NCBI GenBank assembly: GCA_041871065.1
Contig: CP168942.1
Span: 340,501 to 404,500 of the forward strand
DNA: 64,000 nucleotides
Reading direction: 5' to 3'
Origin: Weissella confusa
GTDB lineage: Bacteria; Bacillota; Bacilli; Lactobacillales; Lactobacillaceae
Translations under genes and position numbers: made by a program
In this document: positions 52,374 to 61,821 of the stretch, in pieces
Numbering within the stretch: the stretch's first letter is position 1
How the letters are laid out: each line of letters begins with the position of its first letter
The notes under the pieces: generated by a model
Told to the model about the DNA's origin: nothing
What the model saw: the letters and a program-made list of their open reading frames with translations, nothing else
The model's database searches: none

Positions 52374-52805
52374 ATGGATGAAGCATTGGCAAATGATGTG
52401 CAACGATTTGTTTTGGCACAAGAAAACGCAAACAGCTTTCAAACGGCGGTTGATGAATTGACGGCTGGTAAGAAGGATTCACACTGGATGTGGTGGGTAT
52501 TCCCCCAGTTGCGTTCACTAGGTTCAAGTGAACGTGCGGTTTATTATGGTGTGGCAGATGCAGATGAGGCTCGTGCTTATTTGGCAAACGAGACACTAGC
52601 TGAGCGTTTGTTGCATGTCACGAAGATTGTTTTGGATTTGAAGGCAGCCAACATTGTTGATGTCTTTGGGGATGTTGATACGCGCAAGTTGCAAGCATCA
52701 TGGACGCTGTTTGAAGCAGTCGCAGATAACAAAGTACCATTTGCAGAAGGACTAGATTTCTACTTTAACGGGGAACGTCATTCAGCAACATTGGCCGAAT
52801 TGTAA
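52374..52805 (+). CDS. DUF1810 family protein
   Basis: 143 residues. FVLAQENANSFQTAVDELTAGKKDSHWMWWVFPQLRSLGSSERAVYYGV matches DUF1810 (YbaA/calpastatin-like), small cytosolic proteins of unknown function. A GAGGTGAT site is upstream. A terminator follows. Confidence 0.88.
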   Translation: MDEALANDVQRFVLAQENANSFQTAVDELTAGKKDSHWMWWVFPQLRSLGSSERAVYYGVADADEARAYLANETLAERLLHVTKIVLDLKAANIVDVFGDVDTRKLQASWTLFEAVADNKVPFAEGLDFYFNGERHSATLAEL

Positions 52806-52813
52806 TCAATGAT

Positions 52814-52842
52814 GGGCACTCGGAAATTCGAGTGCCTTTTTT
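52814..52842 (+). terminator. Terminator after DUF1810 gene
   Basis: GGGCACTCG-gaaatt-CGAGTGCCTTTTTT hairpin. Confidence 0.92.
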
Positions 52843-52904
52843 GTACCCACGCGAATTCAAAGTGTTAACATTTAGGTGTTGAAAAGAAACGAGGCTTATT
52901 AGTG

Positions 52905-53261
52905 ATGAATCAAACAGTATTAAAAGCAGTAGAACGTGTCACTTGGAACACAGAACACCACTTCTTGCATATTAAGAATCAACACGAGTTCAAGCGCCAA
53001 CTAGCGGTGCAATTCGAAATGGGGTATTCGGATGCCCGTTTCATTCAATTCTTCTTGGAAACGCAAGAAAGCGATGATGACATCTGGCAAACGTTTACAG
53101 ATGCCTTTGAAAAGGTGACGGCGTTTGAGTACGCGTTTATCGCAGGTGGTTTGGAAGGCTTCAATGAGCAATTTGGGGATCAAATGGCTGCTTATGATGA
53201 AGCGCACCAAGAGTTACTAAGTATTTTGGAACAGGTAAAGTTGTTAGCAACAACGTTTTAG
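52905..53261 (+). CDS. Hypothetical protein
   Basis: 118 residues, acidic and helical, no TM or known motif: EHHFLHIKNQHEFKRQLAVQFEMGYSDARFIQFFL. A GAGGCT site precedes ATG 52905; a GTG at 52902 is also possible. It is 13 nt ahead of the next hypothetical gene, so the two are surely an operon. Function unknown. Confidence 0.68.
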   Translation: MNQTVLKAVERVTWNTEHHFLHIKNQHEFKRQLAVQFEMGYSDARFIQFFLETQESDDDIWQTFTDAFEKVTAFEYAFIAGGLEGFNEQFGDQMAAYDEAHQELLSILEQVKLLATTF

Positions 53262-53274
53262 GGGGCAATCACAA

Positions 53275-53679
53275 ATGTTTGATTACAAGGCATATTTCAA
53301 GGAACGCACGATGCGTGATTACACAGTTGCCATGGTTTTGCGCATGATGGCGGACAATGGCTACATGGGACAACATGCCGTTGATGTGTTGTCTGAGACC
53401 AATGCAGAGATTACGTCAGAACCATTCCCAGGCGAGGCAGGACTACGTCAATTGTACGTTCACATCGATGGACAACAATTTGTCGTTCGATTTAAGGTGA
53501 ACCTAGAGACCGGTGACACGACAGTTCGTGACGCTTGGCGTAATGATGAGCAAACCCATGTTGATGAGTTGAACTTCATCGACTATTGGTACCCAACTTA
53601 CTTCCCTGATGGTCAGGTAGCTGATCGTGTAAAGGATTGGTATGCAGTTGCGGATGCTAAGCTACAATTTAAGGCGTAA
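53275..53679 (+). CDS. Hypothetical protein
   Basis: 134 residues, soluble, rich in aromatic residues (NFIDYWYPTYFPDG) and acidic. No recognised family. GGGGG-type site upstream; second gene of a two-gene operon with 52905-53261. A terminator follows. Confidence 0.68.
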   Translation: MFDYKAYFKERTMRDYTVAMVLRMMADNGYMGQHAVDVLSETNAEITSEPFPGEAGLRQLYVHIDGQQFVVRFKVNLETGDTTVRDAWRNDEQTHVDELNFIDYWYPTYFPDGQVADRVKDWYAVADAKLQFKA

Positions 53680-53688
53680 CGAGTAATG

Positions 53689-53717
53689 AGACCTGTAAAA
53701 TTTGTACAGGTCTTTTT
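53689..53717 (+). terminator. Terminator after hypothetical pair
   Basis: AGACCTGT...ACAGGTCTTTTTT hairpin. Confidence 0.92.
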
Positions 53718-53989
53718 TGTGTCAAAAATTATCAATCCGTGGGACGTTACGTTTCTGCTTCGTCCAAAATGATGGACAAGGCACATAAAGCCCATAAAAA
53801 GGACACGAATAAAACAATGAATGCGATTTCAAGGACATAGCTTATTCAAACAATCGCCTAAAATTAGAAGATTATATAGGGTAGACTGTAAATAACTTGG
53901 AACGACATTGTGAACTGTGGTGGCTCATGAAAAGTTTTTTCAGGGTATTGGACGGAGAAAGGGCACTTTCTTTTTAGAGGAGTAAAACG
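53718..53989. other. Noncoding gap
   Basis: AT-rich 270 bp before the secreted protein gene. I see a GAGGAGT ribosome site near 53978 but no ORF, repeat or clear regulatory site. Confidence 0.6.
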
Positions 53990-54472
53990 ATGAAAAAACG
54001 ATCAGCAATTTTATGTTTTGTCACCTTTATGGCAATGAACGTGGCAACGTTGGGAGCAGCAAGCGCAGATGCTGTACGCCCAGTTGTAGCCCAATCATCT
54101 TTGATTGAGAAATTCGACGAGATGATTCAAGGTGTTAAAGACAAGTTTAGTGGGCACACAGAATCTGACTATAATGAACCAATTATTGAATCACCCGATG
54201 GCGAAACGAAGCCTACGCAGGTGACAGATATTTCGGTTTCGGAAAATGCAAAGTCAGAGCCCGTGATTGTCGGAGCAGTTGATACACCAGACTTGGAAAA
54301 TCGCCGTTGGGCCCGTGATGTGAACGCTGGCCGTACGGAAGAAGGTGTTTGGCCAGTTCGCATGGCTAAGAACCATCCAATTGTCTTTTTGCTAACGATG
54401 TTAGTCATCGGTAACGCGTCAGCTGTCTTTGTTTATCGCGTTAAGCGCCGCCCAGTTACATCAGAAATCTAA
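53990..54472 (+). CDS. Secreted protein with C-terminal TM anchor
   Basis: 160 residues. Cleavable-looking signal (MKKRSAILCFVTFMAMNVATLGAASADA), an acidic linker rich in Glu/Pro/Thr, and one C-terminal TM (PIVFLLTMLVIGNASAVFVYRV) followed by a basic tail. No LPXTG. It resembles small exported proteins of lactobacilli; its role is unknown. GAGGAGT site at -12. A strong terminator follows. Confidence 0.72.
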   Translation: MKKRSAILCFVTFMAMNVATLGAASADAVRPVVAQSSLIEKFDEMIQGVKDKFSGHTESDYNEPIIESPDGETKPTQVTDISVSENAKSEPVIVGAVDTPDLENRRWARDVNAGRTEEGVWPVRMAKNHPIVFLLTMLVIGNASAVFVYRVKRRPVTSEI

Positions 54473-54510
54473 AAAAACGCCCTCGCACTAAATTTGTGCG
54501 AGGGCGTTTT
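54471..54510. terminator. Bidirectional terminator between secreted protein and membrane protein genes
   Basis: AACGCCCTCGCAC...GTGCGAGGGCGTT hairpin with flanking A and T runs. Confidence 0.94.
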
Positions 54511-54511
54511 G

Positions 54512-55354
54512 CTATTTTTGCTGTAGGAAAATAACCAACACAGTGATTGCTTGTAGTAGGGAGAAAATGCCCATACGGTACTTAGGCTTCAAGTCGAGAT
54601 TAATTAGAACCATCCATGTGAAGACGATAATGATAATTGCTAGTAAGGTCCATAAGTTCCATGGCAACGTTAAGACATCCAGCAAAAGAATGATACCGAA
54701 GGCCAAAGATGTGGCACGCTTGTTGCGCCCGGTTGGTACGAAAATGCTACTCATGTAGTACAGGTAACTGAATAGCAATGGCAACAAACTTAGAATAAAT
54801 GGTAGTGTCAGATAAGTGTTTTGTTGATAGAAAATGACGACCGGCATGGCTAATGTGGCGATGCCAGAATACATAATTAAACCAAGAATGTTTTGTAGGT
54901 TTAACCACTTAACATTGATCAACAGTAACGCTAGAGGCAACAAACCTAACAAGATGATTTGTTGAATCGTGACTTGTTTATATAGGAAGTACAAGAAGAC
55001 AATTGGAATCAAGATAACTGCGAAGTTTAACCAGCGTGAGAAACCGCGGTTAAAGGTTAAGAAAATCGCCAACGCCAAGATAAGACTGTAGGTCATCAAA
55101 AGTGGGTTGTGTTGCCATTGACCACTCGTCAAATTTTTTGAATAAATGAGTGGATAAACCCACCAAATTGCTAGTTGTGACACAACAGCAAACAAAATCG
55201 AGAACCACTGAATTTGTTGCCACTGTGGTCGGTTGTCGATGTGTTGTTGTCGACGCTGTGGGCCGCGGTGAAGTGGTTCGGTTGATGAAACCGTGGCTTG
55301 TGGTCCATCTAATTGGTTGAGTCGATTTAAGCTGGCTTGATAATCGTCATTCAT
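54512..55354 (-). CDS. Multi-pass membrane protein of unknown function
   Basis: 280 residues: a charged N-terminal 45 residues (with PQRRQQHIDNRPQ) then about eight spans to the end. No transporter motif recognised. Start ATG 55354 reads from an AAGGAGG site on the minus strand. It converges on the secreted protein gene and diverges from the HAD gene. Confidence 0.7.
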   Translation of the reverse strand: MNDDYQASLNRLNQLDGPQATVSSTEPLHRGPQRRQQHIDNRPQWQQIQWFSILFAVVSQLAIWWVYPLIYSKNLTSGQWQHNPLLMTYSLILALAIFLTFNRGFSRWLNFAVILIPIVFLYFLYKQVTIQQIILLGLLPLALLLINVKWLNLQNILGLIMYSGIATLAMPVVIFYQQNTYLTLPFILSLLPLLFSYLYYMSSIFVPTGRNKRATSLAFGIILLLDVLTLPWNLWTLLAIIIIVFTWMVLINLDLKPKYRMGIFSLLQAITVLVIFLQQK

Positions 55355-55504
55355 GAACGGCCTCCTTTTTAATGATATTTTTCATCTAAATGTAATTAAC
55401 TAAACTAACCTTATAATTGTAGCAAATTCGGCGCAGTCTCGGACAGTTTGTTATAATGACTTTTAGGTAAAAGAGTGAATTAATTGTGAAAGGGAAGCAG
55501 AACA

Positions 55505-56356
55505 ATGACGATTAAGTTAATTGCAACCGATATGGACGGTACATTGCTACGTGATGATCGCACATTTGACTATGCACGAATGGAGGCATTGTTAGATCAA
55601 ATGGACGAACGTGGCATCCGCTTTGTCGCAGCAAGCGGTAACCAATATAAGCAACTGCGTTCTTATTTTGAACCGGTTAACCCTGACCGCATTACGTATG
55701 TATCAGATAATGGTGCGTTGATTACCCACAAGAATACAGTGTTGGCTGAATCAGCATTGTCACCTGACCAAATTGCACGTGTCTTGCAATGGAATGCTGA
55801 GACACATGCGCACATGGATAATTTGATTATTTTGTCAGGAACGAATGGGGCCTATGTTTCAAACCATGCGACGCCTGAAATGATTGCGGCTGTTAAGACG
55901 TTCTATCCAACGGTTCACCAAGTTGAAAAGTTTATGGATGTCGAAGATAGTATTTTCCGCTTTTCATTAGTTTGGGACCAAGACGTTGATGTGCACCATC
56001 ACGTGCAACAATTGCGCGATGTCTTCGGTGAAGAGTTGCACACCACGGGTTCAGGATTCGGATCGGTTGATATCTTAGCGCCAGGGGTTAACAAGCGTAC
56101 TGGCCTGGAACAACTAGCAGCGGAATGGAATATTAAGCCAGAAGAAATGGCGGCCTTCGGAGACAATGGTAATGATTTGGAAATGCTTCGCTACGTGAAG
56201 TACCCATTTGTTATGCCAAACGCCGAGGACTTTATGAAGGTTCGTATTAATAATTTGGCCGTAAACGACAATAATCACAACGGGGTTTTGGATACAATTG
56301 AAGCCTTGTTGGGTGGTGCGTTTGATGATGACGATGAGTCAGTTTTTACTAAGTAA
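55505..56356 (+). CDS. Cof-type HAD phosphatase
   Basis: 283 residues: motif I IATDMDGTLLRDD, motif II FVAASGNQY, motif IV GDNGNDLEML. Third Cof-family gene in this window, most divergent from the other two. Cytosolic phosphatase of small phosphorylated metabolites. Its C-terminus is acidic (GAFDDDDESVF). It has a GGAAGCAG site and lies alone before the uppS cluster. Confidence 0.9.
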   Translation: MTIKLIATDMDGTLLRDDRTFDYARMEALLDQMDERGIRFVAASGNQYKQLRSYFEPVNPDRITYVSDNGALITHKNTVLAESALSPDQIARVLQWNAETHAHMDNLIILSGTNGAYVSNHATPEMIAAVKTFYPTVHQVEKFMDVEDSIFRFSLVWDQDVDVHHHVQQLRDVFGEELHTTGSGFGSVDILAPGVNKRTGLEQLAAEWNIKPEEMAAFGDNGNDLEMLRYVKYPFVMPNAEDFMKVRINNLAVNDNNHNGVLDTIEALLGGAFDDDDESVFTK

Positions 56357-56477
56357 GCGTTATCGTTGGACTAAAAGCCTATACGCAGTCTGATAAACTG
56401 CTATAATGGGTAAGATTGACATGCGTAACTAACTTATTGGTTGCGCATTTTAGATTTATAGAGGCGGAGGAAACGTT

Positions 56478-57266
56478 GTGTTTTTCAAAAAGCGACGAGT
56501 CATCGATTCAGAAACAACGACACAATTAGATAAGACACGCATCCCTAACCATATTGCGATTATTATGGATGGAAACGGACGCTGGGCTAAGCGACAAAAC
56601 TTGCCTCGTGTAGCCGGTCACCAACGCGGTATGGAAGTGGTTAAGGATATTACCAAGGCAGCCAGTGATTTGGGTGTTAAGGTGCTGACATTGTACGCAT
56701 TTTCAACTGAAAATTGGAAGCGTCCTGAGACTGAAGTCGGGTTCTTGATGAAGTTGCCAGGGAAGTTTTTTGATACCTTCGTACCTGAGCTGATTGAAAA
56801 CAATGTCCGTGTCAATGTGATGGGGTATATTGATCAACTGCCTGCTGATACGCAACGTGCCGTTAATGATGCGATTGCGCAAACTGCTAATAATACGGGG
56901 ATGGTTTTGAACTTTGCCTTGAATTATGGTGGTCGCGCTGAAATCGTGACAGGTGTGCAAACGTTGGCCGAACAAGTTGCGGCTGGCGAGCTTAAGCCTG
57001 AAGAAATTAATGAAGCAACGATTAGTGGCGCTATGATGACGGCACCACTTGGCGAATATGCAGATCCAGATTTGCTAATTCGTACCAGTGGCGAAATGCG
57101 TTTGTCTAATTTCTTGTTGTGGCAATTGGCATACGCTGAATTCGTCTTTGTTGACGAGCACTGGCCTGAGATGACACAATCTGTTTTCGAAGGAGCCATC
57201 GCAACCTACCAATCACGCGATCGTCGTTTTGGTGGCATTGCAGAAAATAAAAGTGATAAAAAATAG
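56478..57266 (+). CDS. uppS: Isoprenyl (undecaprenyl) pyrophosphate synthase
   Basis: 262 residues. UppS makes the C55 lipid carrier for wall synthesis. NHIAIIMDGNGRWAKRQNLPRVAGHQRGM carries catalytic Asp31, TLYAFSTENWKRP binds the allylic end, and the C-terminal LIRTSGEMRLSNFLLWQLAYAEF completes the family. GTG 56478 has a GGCGGAGG site; this is the first of uppS-cdsA (gap 15 bp). Known order uppS-cdsA-rseP-proS-polC is kept in lactobacilli. Confidence 0.96.
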   Translation: MFFKKRRVIDSETTTQLDKTRIPNHIAIIMDGNGRWAKRQNLPRVAGHQRGMEVVKDITKAASDLGVKVLTLYAFSTENWKRPETEVGFLMKLPGKFFDTFVPELIENNVRVNVMGYIDQLPADTQRAVNDAIAQTANNTGMVLNFALNYGGRAEIVTGVQTLAEQVAAGELKPEEINEATISGAMMTAPLGEYADPDLLIRTSGEMRLSNFLLWQLAYAEFVFVDEHWPEMTQSVFEGAIATYQSRDRRFGGIAENKSDKK

Positions 57267-57281
57267 AGGAAGTTTAGGACT

Positions 57282-58073
57282 ATGAAGACACGTGTCATTA
57301 CGGCCATTGTCGCATTGGCGATTTTCTTGCCAATTTTGTACGCTGGCGGTATTTGGATTCAAGTGGCAGCATCAGTGCTTGCAGTGATTGCAGCTGCGGA
57401 AGTCGTCTTGATGCGCAAGACGTTGTTGGTTGATTTTGGAGCAATTTTGACGATGATTGGTGCTTTGGTGATGACGTTACCAGTCAATTTGTGGGATGCC
57501 ATTCAAACGCCAGTTGTTTTGCACCGCTCATCATTGTTGTACATCTTTGTTATCTTGATGTTGTTGCACACGGTGATTGCTAAGAACAAGTTTAGCTTTG
57601 AGGATGCCGGTGTATTCACGTTGACGATGATGTACGTTGGTATGGGATTCGGCATGATGGTGGCCGCACGTAACACTGGCTTGGATACGTTGATGTTTGC
57701 CTTCTTGATTGTTTGGTTGACGGATTCAGGCGCTTACATGATTGGTCGCAAGCTTGGTAAGCACAAGCTAACGAAGATTTCACCGAACAAGACTTGGGAA
57801 GGTTCAATTGGTGGAACGGTGGTTGCGGTAATTGCAGCAGCCGTTTACACGTACTTCTTCCCACAAGCCTACAGCTGGCCAGTTATGATTGTCATCAGCA
57901 TCGTGCTTTCAGTAGCCGGTCAATTCGGTGATTTGATTGAATCTGGTTTGAAGCGTTTCTACAAGGTGAAGGACTCAGGAAATGTCTTGCCTGGTCACGG
58001 TGGTATTTTGGATCGTTTTGACTCAATGTTGATTGTTTTGCCATTGATGTACTTGATTGGTTTGTTCCACTAA
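57282..58073 (+). CDS. cdsA: Phosphatidate cytidylyltransferase
   Basis: 263 residues with seven or eight spans. CdsA makes CDP-diacylglycerol. The C-terminal signature runs GLKRFYKVKDSGNVLPGHGGILDRFD, and KISPNKTWEGSIGG is the other family block. The start has a GAGGAAG site, co-transcribed with uppS. A terminator lies after it. Confidence 0.96.
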   Translation: MKTRVITAIVALAIFLPILYAGGIWIQVAASVLAVIAAAEVVLMRKTLLVDFGAILTMIGALVMTLPVNLWDAIQTPVVLHRSSLLYIFVILMLLHTVIAKNKFSFEDAGVFTLTMMYVGMGFGMMVAARNTGLDTLMFAFLIVWLTDSGAYMIGRKLGKHKLTKISPNKTWEGSIGGTVVAVIAAAVYTYFFPQAYSWPVMIVISIVLSVAGQFGDLIESGLKRFYKVKDSGNVLPGHGGILDRFDSMLIVLPLMYLIGLFH

Positions 58074-58087
58074 ACTAAAAGATTCGT

Positions 58088-58124
58088 AAGCCTGGGGGAA
58101 ATTAAAGTTTCCTTCAGGCTTTTG
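58088..58124 (+). terminator. Terminator after cdsA
   Basis: AAGCCTGGGGGAA...TTCCTTCAGGCTT imperfect hairpin and TTTG; may allow some read-through to rseP. Confidence 0.65.
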
Positions 58125-58171
58125 TTGTATACTAGGCCTAGCATAATGGGAACACGTGGAGAGTTTAACTG

Positions 58172-59431
58172 ATGACAACAATTATTACGTTTATTTTGGT
58201 GTTCGGCCTGTTAGTGGTCGTGCACGAATTTGGACATTTTTATTTTGCGAAGAAGTCCGGCGTTCGTGTCCGTGAGTTTGCAATTGGGATGGGGCCCAAG
58301 TTGCTACAGACGCGACGCAACGGTACGACCTATACGATTCGTATCCTGCCAGTTGGTGGTTATGTTCGTATGGCGGGACGCGCGGAGGCTGAAGAAGAAA
58401 GTATTCGCCCAGGTATGACGGTCGTCGTTGTTGAAACGGACGGTGTTGTAACACGCTTGAATTTGTCAGAACAAACTGAATTGGTCGGTGGTCGTGCCTT
58501 AACTGTCAACCGCATCGACTTGGTGGATGACATGTTTATTGAAGGTTACTGGGATGGGGATGAGTCAACGTTGGTTAAGTTGGCCGTTGATCACGATGCG
58601 TCAGTGATTGAAGCTGACGGTACCGAAGTCCTAGTTGCACCACGTGATACGCACATTGAATCAGCTAAGTTGTGGCAACGTGCTTTGATTAACTTCGCTG
58701 GTCCGATGAACAATTTCATTTTGACGTTGGTGTTGTTCCTTGGTTTGGCATTTGCAATGCCTGGCGTGACAACGACAACGTTGCAATCAATCGCGCAAGA
58801 TTCACCAGCAGCGAGTGCTGGCTTGAGAAAGGGCGACACAATCGAACAAATCGCCGGCGTTAAAATGACTTCTTGGCAAAAGATGCAAGATACGATTCAA
58901 GCATTGCCAGGTAAGAAGACGACAGTAGTGTACGAACGTGATGGTAAGCAATTGACCACGAAGGTGACGCCTAAGTCGGTTAAGAATGGTGGTATGACGA
59001 TTGGTCAAATCGGGGTGACACCAACCACAACCAAGGCGGTCGGACCACGTGTGGCGTATGCTTTCCGAGCTACAGGACAAGCGATGACGCAGATTTTCCG
59101 CGCGATTCAGAACTTGGTGCAAGGATTCTCACTGAATAAGTTAGGTGGACCGGTTGCCATTTACAAGAATACGGAACAAGTTAGTTCATATGGGTTCTTG
59201 GCAATTGTGTCATTTGCAGCGTGGTTGTCAGTTAACTTGGGCATGATGAACTTGCTACCAATCCCTGGTTTGGATGGCGGTAAGTTGTTGTTGAATGCAG
59301 CTGAAGCAGTCATCCGTCGTCCGGTACCTGAAAAGATTGAAACAACGGTCACGTTGGCTGGTGTTTTGTTCTTGGTACTGTTGATGGTGGCGGTTACTGG
59401 AAACGATATTTTGCGTTATTTTTTTAAGTAA
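58172..59431 (+). CDS. rseP: Site-2 zinc metalloprotease RseP/RasP
   Basis: 419 residues with four spans. HEFGH motif (H18-E19-x2-H22) in TM1, a PDZ domain (about 195-285), and the C-terminal LDGG-type NLLPIPGLDGGKLLLNA. It cleaves TM anti-sigma or signal-peptide remnants within the membrane. The gene lies in its conserved place before proS. Start ATG 58172 with a GTGGAGAG site. Confidence 0.95.
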   Translation: MTTIITFILVFGLLVVVHEFGHFYFAKKSGVRVREFAIGMGPKLLQTRRNGTTYTIRILPVGGYVRMAGRAEAEEESIRPGMTVVVVETDGVVTRLNLSEQTELVGGRALTVNRIDLVDDMFIEGYWDGDESTLVKLAVDHDASVIEADGTEVLVAPRDTHIESAKLWQRALINFAGPMNNFILTLVLFLGLAFAMPGVTTTTLQSIAQDSPAASAGLRKGDTIEQIAGVKMTSWQKMQDTIQALPGKKTTVVYERDGKQLTTKVTPKSVKNGGMTIGQIGVTPTTTKAVGPRVAYAFRATGQAMTQIFRAIQNLVQGFSLNKLGGPVAIYKNTEQVSSYGFLAIVSFAAWLSVNLGMMNLLPIPGLDGGKLLLNAAEAVIRRPVPEKIETTVTLAGVLFLVLLMVAVTGNDILRYFFK

Positions 59432-59439
59432 GTGAGGAA

Positions 59440-59465
59440 GGGATGCCGATTCGGCATCCCTTTTT
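59440..59465 (+). terminator. Terminator after rseP
   Basis: GGGATGCC-gatt-CGGCATCCC hairpin with T5. Confidence 0.92.
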
Positions 59466-59562
59466 GTATACTTTGTGCGAATGAGTAGGGTAGTTCTTGG
59501 GTAACTGTGGTAAACTAGTAAAAGAATTTTTAGTGACGTTATGTCGTCAAGATTAGGGATGA

Positions 59563-61296
<1,734 letters not shown>

Positions 61297-61310
61297 TTAA
61301 AGATAGTTAG

Positions 61311-61343
61311 AAAGCTACCTGGTTAATGCCGGGTAGCTTTTTT
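61311..61343 (+). terminator. Terminator after proS
   Basis: AAAGCTACCTGG-ttaatg-CCGGGTAGCTTT hairpin with T run. Confidence 0.94.
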
Positions 61344-61433
61344 GTTGGTTGTGATTGATAACGCTTTCATAAAATAGACACATTTTCGTGCAATACTAGT
61401 AAGTATCAAAGATAAGTGAAGGAGGACGACCGT

Positions 61434-61496
61434 ATGCGCAAGTTTTTGTGGGCTGTCATTGCTGTGCTAACTGTATTGGCATTTACCCATTTCTAA
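61434..61496 (+). CDS. 20-residue hydrophobic peptide
   Basis: MRKFLWAVIAVLTVLAFTHF, a basic start and one hydrophobic stretch long enough to span or enter a membrane. It has a near-perfect ribosome site (AAGGAGGA, about 7 nt before ATG). The 525-bp gap between proS and polC otherwise has no gene. It could be a small membrane protein, or a type I toxin if an antisense RNA exists; neither is shown. Confidence 0.5.
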   Translation: MRKFLWAVIAVLTVLAFTHF

Positions 61497-61649
61497 ATGC
61501 TGGTTTATTATTAGTTTAAGTTTGCGTGCGTAATATTAAGGATGTCGATAAGGGATACAGTGATATTCATTCGACAACCCATAAATACTACTCATAACCT
61601 ACAGGTCTAACCAACCTGAAACCTACTCCTTAAAAATTTATGATATGCT

Positions 61650-61735
61650 GAGACATGTCATAAGAATAGATCGCCGAATTGCCCGTTCGGCTTGATCCGC
61701 TAAACGCTATCCATTAAGTTGGATGGCGTTTTTTG
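61650..61735 (+). ncRNA. Candidate small RNA between proS and polC
   Basis: A TATGAT/TATGCT -10-like region (61639-61649) precedes hairpin GATC-GCCGAA-ttgcccg-TTCGGC-tt-GATC (61670-61697) and a terminator AAACGCTATCCA-ttaagt-TGGATGGCGTT with T6 (61702-61735). The hairpins are clear; a -35 box is not. Confidence 0.4.
61702..61735 (+). terminator. Terminator upstream of polC
   Basis: AACGCTATCCA-ttaagt-TGGATGGCGTT hairpin followed by T6; no coding gene ends just before it, so it closes the small peptide transcript or a small RNA. Confidence 0.9.
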
Positions 61736-61821
61736 TTTGTATGTTAATTCGATACGTCGTTGTAACTAGAACAAGGTATAATTAAACGCATATTGAAAAA
61801 TGAGAGAAGGGAGCCCCTAAC

